From: Lingula anatina
Taxonomy: Eukaryota; Brachiopoda; Lingulata; Lingulida; Lingulidae
NCBI RefSeq assembly: GCF_001039355.2
Contig: NW_019774848.1
Location: forward strand, 124,001 to 188,000
DNA length: 64,000 bases
Direction: 5' to 3'
The notes below the pieces were generated by a model, which saw nothing but the letters and a program-made list of their open reading frames with translations, was not told the origin of the DNA and did no database searches. The translations under genes and the position numbers were made by a program. This document shows, piece by piece, positions 1-12,184 of this stretch (within the stretch, counting starts at the first letter, position 1; each line of letters opens with the position of its first letter).

Positions 1-4
1 AGAA

Positions 5-430
5 GGTTGTGCATTTTGTAAGTTTCTCCTCAGGCTGGGTAGATGAGTAAACAGTGCCAGGTTACACTAAGACTGGGTTCCCATCCCTGGATTGATCTAA
101 CAGGATCGGGCCATCTCCACACAGGTTTCTTGCTAAATTGCTTTCAACTTAAGCGGCTTAGATGTCTGGGACTCCTACTAAAGCTCCTAACGATAGTTAA
201 TTAACCTCTATCAGCTTCAGTAGGTGTGACAGACATCTAAGTCGCTTAAGTTAATTGCAATTAAGCGAGAATCCCCTCGGAGATAGTTCGATCTAAAGTT
301 AGTACGATAGGGTCTGGGAATGGTCTCTAAAACAACAGACAATAAAATAACTCAGCCAGCAGGTAGAAAGTTGTGCATTTTGTAAGCTTCTCCTTAGGCT
401 AGGTGGATAAGTAGTGCCAGATTACACTAA
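5..430 (+). repeat. Direct repeat pair 5-70 and 364-430
   Basis: Two about 66-bp repeats sharing GTTGTGCATTTTGTAAG and ending in TTACACTAA. The MITE at 71-327 was inserted at the TAA of the first copy. The repeat is not recognised. Confidence 0.7.
71..327. mobile_element. MITE, PIF/Harbinger-like family, copy 1 (subfamily 1)
   Basis: 257 bp flanked by TAA on both sides (68-70 and 328-330). Ends GACTGGGTTCCC and the complement of GGGAATGGTCTC. Interior is imperfectly palindromic and carries ATTGATCTAA / TTCGATCTAA near the two ends. Flanking repeats at 5-70 and 364-430 show the uninterrupted target. Confidence 0.75.
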
Positions 431-604
431 AACATGATTGGTAATGAAGTCTTCTCTCCCAGTTAAAACATCTTTAATCACATTTTGCATGAATGATAAT
501 AAAATACTGAGTCTCTTAAAGAAATCATAGGCCATATATCAACAAAACTGACAATATTGCAGGCCTGAATTCTATTACAAGTTGCTCTTCCCTGATCTGC
601 CTAG
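331..604. other. MSRA 3' flank
   Basis: Contains the second direct repeat (364-430) and otherwise AT-rich sequence with nothing recognisable. Confidence 0.5.
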
Positions 605-3515
605 TCACAGTTCATCCTTGTCTTTGGTCTTCAGTCCTATGGGACAACTGATCCCTGTACCTCCCAGTCCACAATACCCCCCGGGGTTTTTATACAGATA
701 CTGTTGGTGATAATCCTCTGCATAGTAGAACTCTGGAGCTGGGAGGATCTCTGTGGTGATAGTGGAGTAGCCATTCCTGGACAGAACCTTCTGGTAGGTT
801 TCTTTGGATTCAAGAGCCTGTGTCTTCTGGTCATCATCATAGTAGTAGATTCCAGAGCGATACTGGGTGCCCACGTCGTTCCCCTGACGCATCCCCTGGG
901 TGGGGTTGTGACTCTCCCAGAACAACTTGAGAAGTGCAGAGTAGTCCACCTTGGCGGGATCATATACAACTCGGACCACTTCATTGTGGCCTGTTTGTCC
1001 TGTGCACACTTCTTCATATGTGGGATTTTTGGTGAAACCCCCAGCATAACCAACCTGGAAAATAGCATTAGTGATTATTATTTATACAATGTAATGTGAG
1101 CTACTTCTATCCCAGAGAGTCAATCCAAACTCTCACAGGAAATTCTTCATACGAGCAATATATAACTATTGTAAATGAAAACTTGGGCAGGGAGAACAAA
1201 CAGTTGAAATATCTCAGGTTAAAAGATCACAACTTGAACATTTCCTGTGGCAAATTAGACTTAAAAGGGACAAAATGTTGCAAATATGTCAAATATTAAA
1301 AGTCTGACATGTATGCAAGGTTTTCCAGCATTAGACCAAGTTTCAGATTTGGAAGTTTTTTATTTTTTTTTTGATTCAGTGAAGTTTTCAATAGCTAAAC
1401 TGCATTTTCTGTTGAACAAATTTTTTATAACTTTATTCCTTGCAAACAAAAAGGTCATTATTTTAGCTTAAAAAAGATTTCATGATTCAAATAAAGTGCT
1501 TCCAAGCCAAATGCCTACTTTGAGTTTTTACCAGGATAACTTTAGTCAATGTCCAAAATTTTACTAGTAATTAACTTATGGATGAATTAAGTGACTGGTT
1601 TCCATGTAGACATTCAATAAATGAAGAAATTAATATAGAAGAGAAACATTCCAGGTGAAAGGTGATATAAATGCAATAAAGGACATGTTTCACCAGGCAA
1701 TGAATATGATTCAGTGGGAGAACAAGAACAAGAGAATGAGAATAAGAAATCAGACATTTATGAATAACATGAAACACCCAAGTGCACTGTAAACAAAATA
1801 TGCCACACTCATTCTTTTCAAAGTATTTTTTTAACATATCACTTTTTCAGACTATCTTCTACAAACAGGTGAAAACATGCATTGTAATACAACCTACCTG
1901 AGTAGAGAAAACACCTGACATTTTCCAGAATTTTCTTTCTGCACCCCAAAAGCAACCCATGCCTGACAAGAAAAGTAAAATGAATGTACTGTTGAAACTT
2001 CTTGGAAAAAGATGCCAGTATTACTCCATAGACAAAAATTGCCAGACATAAATATTCACTGTGTAACATTATAAATGAGAAGATCTGTGTTCACTTACCA
2101 AACATGAACATCTTCATATTGTCTGGGAAAGGGGGCACTGTGGGATTCTTGTTGGCTGCATGAGTGTTGGAAACTATGATCTTTTTGTCTCTTCCTAGAA
2201 CAAATAACATTCCAAAGGTTAGTTTTTTGGGTGCTATATTCTATGAACAGGTCCTTTATTTATCAACTCAATATTGGGATTTATTTCTCAAATCCTTTCA
2301 TTTTGGTTCCATTTAAAATGTATTAAATATAGGTGCAAATCTGTGGTATGACTGTTTATATATGAAAGTATGTACTTCATTCTCTTTAACTGAAGCAGAA
2401 CTAGAATCATAATTTTAAAAGAATCACGTCAGTGGTCGTGGAAATCTACTGAAAAAAATATTTCGACATTTTGTTAATACATTTCCTCCCTCCAACATCA
2501 ACAATCCAAATGTTTTTTAACTCATAATGGCAAAAAACTTTATGATCTCAGAATATTGGCATCTCTACTAAAAACAAACAAGTGCCTTCTGTCTTATTAC
2601 ATTACAAAAAGAGTCAGTGACATGAAGTCTTGATTTCACATGGTTTGAAACCAAATCAAATACCTTCTTCATTTGTCACTGTAGGAGGCAAACAATGAAT
2701 AAAAGAAAGCATTTCCAAATCTTCTGCTGAAGGGATGGGACAGGGTGTAATTTGGGGGGGGGGGTCAAATAATCAGTTTCTAACACTGTTATTTATATTT
2801 CTAATATAACCAAGCTTGCTGGCATTAAAACTAAAACATGGTAAATATTTAGGTTGGTGAACTGTCAGGGCTCCAGACAGAGAATACACATCCAGTTCTT
2901 CTTCTTGTTCCTCATCTTTGTAACAACTGTCTCACATCCATGTACTGGTTAAAAGTCAAGACATCTGATATGCTTTGAGCCAAGTTTGAGCTAATAATAA
3001 CCATTACGTCACATGTCTAAGTTCTTTCTATTACTAACATTGGCACATGGAGCACCAGAAGTTTCCAGCATAATGGATGCTTTAACTTATTCACACTGTA
3101 TAATAATTTTGAAATTTAATCAAGTTTTTTTGTCTTTTCATTCAACCTTGGTCACGGCTCAAGTATTCTCATACAGTGTGAATAAGTGAAAACTATCATG
3201 AATCACACACAATCCTGTATTGAAGAGTTTGCATAATAAATATTTTGTTGGCATCTCCTCTGTGACAAGACCAGTTTTGATAAAAGCCATATCTCATAGT
3301 TTTAGACACAGAAAAGATGATGTTGGAGGACTGAAAGCATTCACTCAGTTCTGTATCATTCTGATTTGGCATGCAGCGGGTATCTGACCTGGCAATGCCT
3401 CTTCCTCTGTAGGCATCTTCATCTTGGAGGCCATGTCTCCCATTGCAAAGAAAATGGAGGCTCTGGGAATGTGCAGACACGAGGAAAAGAACAGGAAGAA
3501 TCTGGCCTTCTGCAT
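605..3515 (-). CDS. MSRA: Peptide-methionine (S)-S-oxide reductase, 4 exons, KDEL C-terminus
   Basis: Reduces methionine-S-sulfoxide in proteins and free methionine. Coding exons in transcript order are 3515-3389, 2194-2099, 1962-1898 and 1054-605; all phases close and give 245 residues. Exon 3 carries the catalytic GCFWG (cysteine, not selenocysteine). Exon 4 has the family blocks [26 protein letters not shown] and [13 protein letters not shown] with the recycling cysteines. Exon 1 resembles the mammalian N-terminus: an IPR stretch, then an internal methionine before GDMASK, then ALPG. In mammals initiation upstream or at that internal methionine gives mitochondrial or cytosolic enzyme. Here the first about 25 residues are basic then strongly hydrophobic (RFFLFF), and the last four residues are KDEL, an ER-retrieval signal that human MSRA lacks. 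ER residence is inference. The start at 3515 was chosen because no other in-frame methionine precedes it in the exon. Confidence 0.95.
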
Positions 3516-5577
3516 ATGGAGCTGCTCATCAAGAAAACAAAATTATTTTGGTTAAATTAAGAAAGTCAAACTGCATAATACATGTATGAAAAATGTCAAA
3601 AGACAACAGTGATTTTACAAACAGTGTCACACTTTAGTATGCTTCTCATATCAAGGTACTTTATCTGGTGTTCTGTCATAGCAATGTTATCTTAAGCAAA
3701 TTTTACTATCAAATCATGTCACGATCTAGAACTCTTGTTTCTTCACATCAAAACAAAGACGTATCGTTTAAGACAAGCTGAAATGTCACAAAGTCATATT
3801 TATACGTCTTTATTTCCTACAAAGCTAATTATCTTTCTCCATTCTGACCTTAAAATGATAATACTCAATTTAAGTCCCCGGTGTCAATATTGTGGTCTAA
3901 ATGAACCACAACATTACCAGTACAGTAGAATGGCTGTAAAATTCAGTCATCTAATTAGTAATGTTGCAAAACATGCACTGTATCAAGGTGTAGGGATTGG
4001 CCAATCAATGATTTGTGAGTTGGAGAGAATTGCTTTTTTCTCCAAAAAGTTAGATTTGGCTAAAGCACCCGGTAAAGTATACTTTAAACGTTGGTGAAGG
4101 AAAATTCGGTCATGATTTCCCGTGTAAATTAAATAACCAACAGATCAGGTTTGTGGGGTATGTATTATCAGGTGAATTTATATGGCACTTAAGCTCCAAA
4201 TTGCTCAACTTTGTGTTTCATAAGCGTTGATCAGTTCATGGCGGATACTCTGGTAACACAAAATGACTTGTTATAAAACTGTAAGTGAAACTGAAAGACC
4301 CAGACTCGGAGACCAAGTAAAGTAAATCTGTGTTAGATACAAAGGGGGGGTACCCCTGCAGCCAGATGACATAAGGAGATCGTTATTGGTTTCTTTGTAC
4401 ATAATCTTAGTAAGGCTATGCATATCACGATCATATTTGCATGAACCTCTTACCTTCTGCTTCCTAGTTTATGTAACAAGGATATGAGATTAAAGTACTA
4501 CATACTATTCACCGATATAATGCAAATGCTGGTTGCTCATGAAAACGGCCAAGAGGGGACACATGCTCGCCTTGTAGTGTAATTTATAAGGCTACCAATA
4601 ACGTTGTATACATGCACATATACATTTTCAGTGGCCGAAGATTCATACCGACTTTGTTTTTCTACCAGAGCTCCACATCATTTATGTCTTTTTCATTCAT
4701 TCTTATCACTGAATCCATCACATTTTCTTAATTAAAAAGAAGTCATATCATGCACTTAAACAGTACAACTCACACTAGAAAATTATTTCATGGTTTTCCA
4801 GGTCATTCATGTTCACACAATGGAAATTCCAACATGGCGTTTTAAATGCTCTATTCTGTTGGGAGTAGCGTTCTTTATGAAACCTTTATTTTTTTCTAAA
4901 ATCAACAACATTAAATTCTTCAACATATTGGTTTATTGTGTTCATTTATCAGTAATTTTACAAAATTGTAAGATCTTCAGTTTTGCATTGATACACAATC
5001 AGTAAGTAGAACTATTTTTGAATAAATGTATGATGACAACATAATATATATATATATCATAAAATTATACTGGTTAATCTACTATACACGCAAACATACC
5101 GTAAACAGCAAACCTGAGAAGGTCATATGAATACAACAAATAAAGTTAATGTAAAAAACCACGGTTAAAATTAAATATACATTAAAAGAGCTGGTATGAA
5201 CAATGATGGTGTTGTAAAATGAGAGGCTGTATGGGATAACATGCTGTACAATGTCCTGCTTCTGCTCTTTAGCACCAATAGAACAGGTTCCTTCTAGACC
5301 TAAGGCTTGTTTTGTCAATGATCCACAAAATGTGAAGATGAATATGTGGTCTTTTCTTTCATTTTGGTTCATTTAATAAACATAATATAATAACATTTTT
5401 AAAAACTCAATCATTTTTTACTATCTCTAAGAGCATTAGGTTGTTGCATCTCCACAGAAAGTGCAGGCAAGGACTACCAACTTTTCAGGACAGTAAACTG
5501 ACACTTGCAAGTATATAAAAATTGAACTATGATATAATCTCCATCCCTCCATGCTGCTCATATAATCAAGTAGGAGC
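3516..5577. other. Intergenic between CEP57 stop and MSRA start
   Basis: Presumed MSRA promoter next to 3516 and CEP57 3' UTR next to 5577. An open frame at 3735-4097 (plus) resembles no family I know and has no splice or codon signs of a gene. A short run of TA repeats lies at 5044-5058. Confidence 0.5.
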
Positions 5578-8500
5578 CTACTCCCAGCTGAGATCATCTT
5601 TCCTAAGAGAAGTCTGTAATTTCCTCATGTCTTTTAACAAGTTCAGGGCTGCCCTGGTACCAGCAGTGGGGACTGCGTGGATTTTCCCAGCACCGTGGCC
5701 CTTGGTCTTGATGGTGGTGGTCACCTGGACCTCTCCGCTGCTGCTGCCATTGGTCGTGTACTGGGACGGAGGGGCCGACTGTGGACGGGGCTTCTTCTTC
5801 TTCTTTTTTAACCGAAGTTCTTGCAACTAAAAACAGAGAGAAATAACATAAGAAAATGAATGAATAATAATTTTTTTTTAGTTTCCTAGAATCATCAAAT
5901 TCATGCAACCCTGTGAAAATCTGTCTACAGCAGAATTTTACAAACAACATTCAGGTTAAATTGACAAGATTTGAAAATACTTATTGACAAATTGCTTAAT
6001 TATCCAATTCAAGCACTTTTCAAGGACAAAAATGCTGGAATACAAGCCCCTTTCAAGGTTATTTGCAATTTCAGGTACCTCTAAAGGCCACAAACTGAAT
6101 TCAAAGAGCAGAGCTATATCAAGCACTTTCCAAGGCTGTATGACCCCCCCCCCCTCCTCCAGTCAGGTCAACTTACATTTTCCTGGTGTTTCTTCAGCCT
6201 TGCAATCTGGTCTCCCTTGGCCTCCATTCTGGCCACCAGGTGGTCCAGCTCCCTCTCCAAGTCCTCCCTTAACCTGTAGTCCCTGGCCTCATTAATCTGC
6301 TTTAACAACTCCTGGTGTTCACTGTAAACACACAATAACACATTAATATAACAAGTTATAACCTGTAGACCCTGGCCTCATTAATCTGCTTTAACAACTC
6401 CTGGTGTTCACTGTAAACACACAATAACACATTAAGATGACAAGTTATAACACACAATAACACATTAAGATGATAAGTTATAACACACAATAACACATTA
6501 ATATAACAAGTTATAACCTGTAGACCCTGGCCTCATTAATCTGCTTTAACAACTCCTGGTGTTCACTGTAAACACACAATAACACATTAAGATGACAAGT
6601 TAACACAATAAAAGACCATGATGAGGTCTATAAGGAAGAAAAGTGAATTGTGTTTAGGACTTTGGGACATTGCACACTAGTACTATGTACTATATACAGA
6701 GGCATAGTATTCTCTTCTCTAATAACAGTAATATTTCCACCACAATGAATATGATTCTTTGAGAGATGTGGCAACTTTTGAAATGCTCTAAGAGGACATC
6801 ACTTTGAATATACTTAGACTGGGTTCCCATGCCTAGATTGATCTAACTGGATCTACCCATCTCCAAGGGGTTTCTCGCTAATTTGCTTTAAGCTTAAACG
6901 GCTTATATATTTGGCACACCTACCAAGTCACTAAAGGATAGTCAAATACCCTTTAACAGCTTCAGTGGGCGTGCCAGACATCTAAGCTGCTTAACTTGAT
7001 AGGAATTTAGTGAGAACCCCCTTGGAGATAGATCGATCCAAAGTTAGTATGATAGTCTTTGGGAATGGTCTCTTAGCTCGACTCACAAACTCATCTGAGC
7101 AAACTCATCCTGTAGCTGCACCATCAGCTCCGCCAGGTCGCCCTCCTCACTGCTGCTGCCAGTGTACGCCGAGGATGCACTCGCTGTGCTCCGCCTCACC
7201 AAGCCATTCTTCCTGGCTGCAGCACACAGAGAAGGATTGTGCTTCTTCATCAAGGAGAGGACCTGCTGGACATTAGCACCTAGGGCATGGCTGGGGGTCA
7301 CTGCCTGTGAATGAGGAATACAGTAAAGGATCAGATACCATTTGTTACACATTACAGTTGAGGACATTACACTGACAAACCTGCTTCAACAAATTATCAA
7401 ACAGATGTCCATAAACACTCAATTCACACTGTACATCACAAACGTTTTGCATTGAACAAGGACTAAAGCTTCCTTTGAGCTTTTCTCCTTTTCAACAAGG
7501 AGTTTTTTTCTGAAATGATTGTGCTCCACATTTACTGGCATGACTGCATGGCAATCATCAAACTTCTGTTGCTAAACCCATTGTATCCCAATGTTTTAGC
7601 AGCAGAATAATAAATGAGTTTATGTCTATCAAATATCATGTTTTATATACTTTTCCTGCCACAAAAGGAATTTCATTCAGGTTCAGCCTGTAGTGGTTCG
7701 TGGGGTCAACGGGTGGTTTTTGTGAAGATGCTGTGGATTTCTTGGCTGTTGTCTTTTTCTTTTTCCTCTTTGCTGTGGGTTTGTGGTCCTCTGCTCTGCT
7801 GTGCTGAGGGGAGACGGCTTCCAGAAGGATACGGTTTGTCTCGGCTGCTGTCTGGAGCTGTAAGGAGATTGAACTTGATATCAAACTGCTGTCTTAAAGA
7901 GACAGTATGACGGATAATCACAGATTTAAATTCATTTTAAACAGCCTGTGCTAATATCTAAAGTCATTTTCCATCCCTTGATGAAGTGACTACTTTGTGC
8001 TCAAAAACTTCATTATTTTTTTATTCGTCCTTATAAAGTGATGATGCAAGGAGTGCGCAGCTTGTAAATGAACACTCGGATCACTATGTGCTAGAAATTG
8101 CTTGGGACCCAAAGAAAATTTGCCAATTGCATTCTCTTGCACCACAATCATGTATACGATTCCTTTAACTGATGTAAGTTATATGAAATAAAAAGCAACT
8201 AAAATTTCAGAGCACACACAGAGAAAGGGGCACATCCATGCACATAATTCTCAGTCAACCTCACCATTTCTAAAAGAATTATAATATTATTGTGCAAATA
8301 CCAGGCATAACCATCTGGTGCTACTAAAATCAAAACATTAAAAGAATCATAATTCAGTCTGTAAACAGGAAGACTTTCAACTCATCTAGAATATTTTCAT
8401 GTAACAGAAATCAAAATTAAGCTAACAGCAATCGGTGGAAAAACAGGGAGAAGCAATCCACTTCAGCAGCTATGGTAGCCTGTTATACAGTCAATGATAC

Positions 8501-10721
8501 ACACTGGAAGATTATTTACTCTATTAATAATCAAGGTCTGTCAACAGGATGATGCGAGGTATCAAAACATTTTTCTGTCCTTCAAACATGCCACTTAGTA
8601 ACAGACTGGTTTACCAGTTTTCTCCAATGATCCACTACATATGCATAGCTAACCTGTAAAGTATCATTTAAATATGACCGCATATTTTAGTTTCCTCTCT
8701 CTTTCTCTTAATATCATAGTATGTAACAGATTACTTCTTCTGATATGAAATATATTTTAATGTATTTTTTCTGCTGTCACAATGACACAAAATGTAATGT
8801 AGGAAAGCGCACCATCTGTTGCTACTAAAATGCAGACATTACCTCTGCAGCTCTTTCTTGAATAAGTTTTCTCTGGTGTTGTTCTTCTTGTAACCTTTCT
8901 TCCAAACCCCTAATCTTATTCTGCAAATACCAAGCATAATCACTTAGACAAAACAGTCGAGATCAGGTTATTCATTGGAAGTATTTAAAGAATGGTTTAC
9001 TAATGATATTTACTGACCAGTTATATTACCAATTCACTTCTCTGTATTGCTATTTAAAAGCAACCATGTCTCAGTATTTGTCCACTACATTACCTCAGCT
9101 AGAGACTGTGTGGCTGTTAATCTTAGATGTTCTCTCTCCAGCTCTGCAATCTTATCTAACTGTGACTGTAAACCAGCCTGGAGGTCCTCCTCTTTCCTCC
9201 TGTCCAGCATGGTGTGTCTGTGCACCGCCATTTCCTTGTCCTTCTCTGCATTCTGGACCATCTTCCTCATGTATTCCAGCTGTTTCTCCAGCAGGTTGCA
9301 TCTTGATTCAGCTGCAGTCAGCTGGGACTCCAACTCTGATGAGAAAAACACAGGGCTAATACATCAGTTGATGTCTACATTGAAAGTTCAATCTCAAATA
9401 GTTTCTTTTGCATATCTGTTCTAAATATGACACAGACAAGAACTGATGTAGAATAAAAGTTAACAAGTAAAAATAAAATTAAATAAAAAATTATAGATAA
9501 AAAATCAATTTTAAAAATTAATGAAAAAAAAATAGCAATACAATACCCTGTGATTGCCTAGAGACAGCAGTTGCCGTGGCAGCATCCTGTGTCATTTGCT
9601 CCCTTTGTAACATGTCTCTGTAGCGGGAGGTCTCCGAGGCCAAGTTCTTTAAATTGCCCTCAGCCATGCATCTCTCCAACTCTAATTTCCTTATCTTATC
9701 CTGTAGGCTTTTTAATGCTCCCATCACACCTGGTGAGTAAACATAGTAAACAACAGAAATAATTTCAAATTTTATCATTCAATGATAAAGGTTTATAGTG
9801 CACATGACACATACATATTTGCTAAAAGGAATAAATTTACTTAAGACTTTTTTCTATCCTTTAGTGACCCTTGCCAATCAACAGTTAAAAGTCATTTCCT
9901 GAGATTTCTCTACTGTGGAAGCTTCCACGTTATTTATTCTACTTTTGTTTTCTTATTTTATTTCAAAAGATCTAAGATTCATATGAGTATTACATATGAT
10001 AATAAAAAACAAAATATTATTAACATGGAAGAAATTCTGTGGAATAGCTCCTTAGTGAGCAGAACACTCAACCAAGCAGGAGTCTAACCACGTAATCTGA
10101 AAAGAAAACTCTCCCCACAGCACACATTGTACTCACTACCTTGCCTATCATTCTCAGGCAATGCTGACACTGGTTTTGCAGGAGATCTGGTGTAATCAGT
10201 ATTGATGAAGGGTCGAGTTGGTGGATACTCGCCATGGACAGTGGATGTATCATCTACCATTGACCTATCTCTGTAATTTGTGTACATTCCTGGCCTCAGG
10301 GGTGACCTATAGCTTGAATATGCTGCTGATGGTCTCGTCTGAAATACAACATTAAAGCAGACAAATTGAATAGTAGGTGCTTTTACAGTATCTCCCCCCA
10401 CCGTCCACCTAGATTGCAGGGGCGGATCCAGGGATACTTGAAAGGGGGTCCATGGATGTGAAACCCCCCCCTCTAAATCCGCCACTGGATTGAGTCTGAT
10501 TTTTACTAGCTGAAACTAATTCAGTTATGTGGTGACATGGACTTGACGTTTCTTGTCAAAACATCTCAAGTTAATAATGGATTGCCATATATATCATTTG
10601 AAAAACAGCGATATTGCTCAAAGTCACATTATTTAGAAAAACGCATGTAAGGGGAAACTGCAAAATTATCATTATTGTCATCACATAAAACCTACCTAAT
10701 TTCTTCACGATTTTCACTTGA

Positions 10722-10795
<74 letters not shown>

Positions 10796-11798
10796 NNNNN
10801 NNNNNNNNNNNNNNNNNNNNNNNNNNNNNNNNNNNNNNNNNNNNNNNNNNNNNNNNNNNNNNNNNNNNNNNNNNNNNNNNNNNNNNNNNNNNNNNNNNNN
10901 NNNNNNNNNNNNNNNNNNNNNNNNNNNNNNNNNNNNNNNNNNNNNNNNNNNNNNNNNNNNNNNNNNNNNNNNNNNNNNNNNNNNNNNNNNNNNNNNNNNN
11001 NNNNNNNNNNNNNNNNNNNNNNNNNNNNNNNNNNNNNNNNNNNNNNNNNNNNNNNNNNNNNNNNNNNNNNNNNNNNNNNNNNNNNNNNNNNNNNNNNNNN
11101 NNNNNNNNNNNNNNNNNNNNNNNNNNNNNNNNNNNNNNNNNNNNNNNNNNNNNNNNNNNNNNNNNNNNNNNNNNNNNNNNNNNNNNNNNNNNNNNNNNNN
11201 NNNNNNNNNNNNNNNNNNNNNNNNNNNNNNNNNNNNNNNNNNNNNNNNNNNNNNNNNNNNNNNNNNNNNNNNNNNNNNNNNNNNNNNNNNNNNNNNNNNN
11301 NNNNNNNNNNNNNNNNNNNNNNNNNNNNNNNNNNNNNNNNNNNNNNNNNNNNNNNNNNNNNNNNNNNNNNNNNNNNNNNNNNNTCCTATAGGAAATCTTA
11401 TAGGAAATCCTATAGGAAATCCTATAGGAAATCCTATAGGAAATTTTCGTAAGGGTATATATGCTTAGACAATCAATTGTAATTTGTTGTCGTGACTTAA
11501 TATTACAAAGTTCAGCGCGATAAATTAATCGTAAATATTTTAAAATATGAATGTTTTGCCTGACTTAAGGTGTTTATTGTATGGAACATGAACTTATAAA
11601 GAGAGTAGCGATGCGCCGGCGATATATGTGCTTTTACTCCTCTAGGATTTATCTTGGATTCTAGTACTACAGTAGTAATCATGTTCGTTTGAATGTAATC
11701 TAATAATCCAACAACAAAACAACTGCAACTTCAAACTTAATAATCGCAAAAAATGTTCCTGTATTTTAAAATCTTACCGGGCTATAAAGACTAGCCAT
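5578..11798 (-). CDS. CEP57: Centrosomal protein of 57 kDa (CEP57/translokin family), 9 exons
   Basis: Coiled-coil protein of the pericentriolar material needed for centriole engagement and microtubule attachment in vertebrates. Coding exons: 11798-11778, 10338-10140, 9729-9547, 9335-9094, 8920-8843, 7857-7651, 7304-7087, 6321-6177 and 5826-5578; phases close to 513 residues, against about 500 in human. Hallmarks in order: RPFINTDYTRSPAKP near the N-terminus; the coiled coil with LQDKIRKLELER and CNLLEKQLEYMR; the basic linker RKKKKTTAKK; HYRLNLNEIPFVAGK at the start of the microtubule-binding region; LQDEFAQMS and LVARMEAKGDQI; a lysine-rich segment; and LLKDMRKLQTSLRKDDLSWE at the C-terminus. 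Intron 1 contains the 588-N gap. It starts 386 bp from FAM76, divergently. Two introns hold oddities: a MITE 15 bp past the donor of exon 7 and copies of the exon 8 acceptor region. Confidence 0.96.
6271..6600 (-). repeat. Duplicated splice-acceptor and exon fragments in CEP57 intron 7
   Basis: The real acceptor and first about 50 bp of the exon 6321-6177 are repeated upstream at about 6360-6425 and 6515-6580, together with a CACACAATAACACATTAA spacer repeat. Each copy retains the TTTACAG acceptor and the codons for EHQELLKQINEAR, then diverges (GACTAC becomes GTCTAC) and runs into TAA after TACAGGTTA. Confidence 0.85.
6817..7072. mobile_element. MITE, PIF/Harbinger-like family, copy 2 (subfamily 1)
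   Basis: 256 bp flanked by TTA (6814-6816 and 7073-7075), closely related to 71-327. It lies in a CEP57 intron, beginning 15 bp after the donor of the exon 7304-7087. Confidence 0.78.
10417..10487. mobile_element. Very short TIR element, hAT-like ends
   Basis: 71 bp beginning CAGGGGCGGATCCAGGG and ending with the complement of CAGTGGCGGATTTAG. GATTG occurs directly on both sides (10412-10416, 10488-10492). CAGGGGCGG-type ends are common in animal hAT MITEs, but those make 8-bp target duplications, so the class is uncertain. Confidence 0.5.
10725..10795. repeat. TA microsatellite at edge of assembly gap
   Basis: Uninterrupted (TA)n of about 70 bp running into the N gap, which it probably caused. 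Confidence 0.95.
10796..11383. other. Assembly gap, 588 N
   Basis: Run of N inside CEP57 intron 1. Any reading frames across it are artefacts. Confidence 0.99.
11384..11455. mobile_element. End of a CCTATAGG-type element with expanded 12-bp tandem units
   Basis: Five tandem 12-bp units (GGAAATCCTATA) followed by TTTTCGTAAGGG. The end matches that of the element at 36004-36105 (complement CCCTTACCAAAAA). The other end is lost in the N gap. Confidence 0.5.
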
Positions 11799-12184
11799 AG
11801 CTTGTCAGATTCTCAAATCACGCAGCTGCATACGTACTGTTACAACAAGGTTCAACAACAACACCATATCATAACATCCGGGTCCTCGGGCCGCGACTGG
11901 ATTTGAATATGAAATTTTCTGATTGGACAAAATGATTCAGTAAGATTAAAAATTCGCAAAGGCAATTTTTATAGAAGATTATTATCTCAGTTATTGATTT
12001 TTCAAATAACGTAAGAAAATCCGAATAAATCTGCCTTGTTTTTCGGTGTCTTTATTGCAATGATTACTTCTCCCATCTTGCAGTGCGTGTGACTTCCGGC
12101 TATTAGCATCTCGTATCCAAACTTACGACTTGAGTGAATTTTTCTGTAATTTGACCGTTTCCATGCATTGCTGACTTCACGGTT
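11799..12184. promoter_or_regulatory. Putative bidirectional promoter CEP57/FAM76
   Basis: Only 386 bp separate the divergent start codons. Seen directly: an inverted CCAAT box (TGATTGG, about 11920-11926), a GC-rich CpG-containing patch near 11878-11896, and ACTTCCGG (about 12091-12098), the reverse of the ETS/GABP site CCGGAAGT. NF-Y and ETS sites are common in housekeeping bidirectional promoters. No TATA box is evident. Transcription starts are not visible in sequence. Confidence 0.6.

Noticed and set aside
3735-4097. 120-codon plus-strand frame between MSRA and CEP57
   Set aside because: AT-rich, no recognisable motif, no exon signals; kept only as a note on the intergenic region.
9003-9424. 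Plus-strand frames of about 120 codons
   Set aside because: Antisense to the CEP57 coiled-coil exon 9335-9094.
10675-11452. Open frames of about 240 codons
   Set aside because: They run through the TA microsatellite and the N gap.
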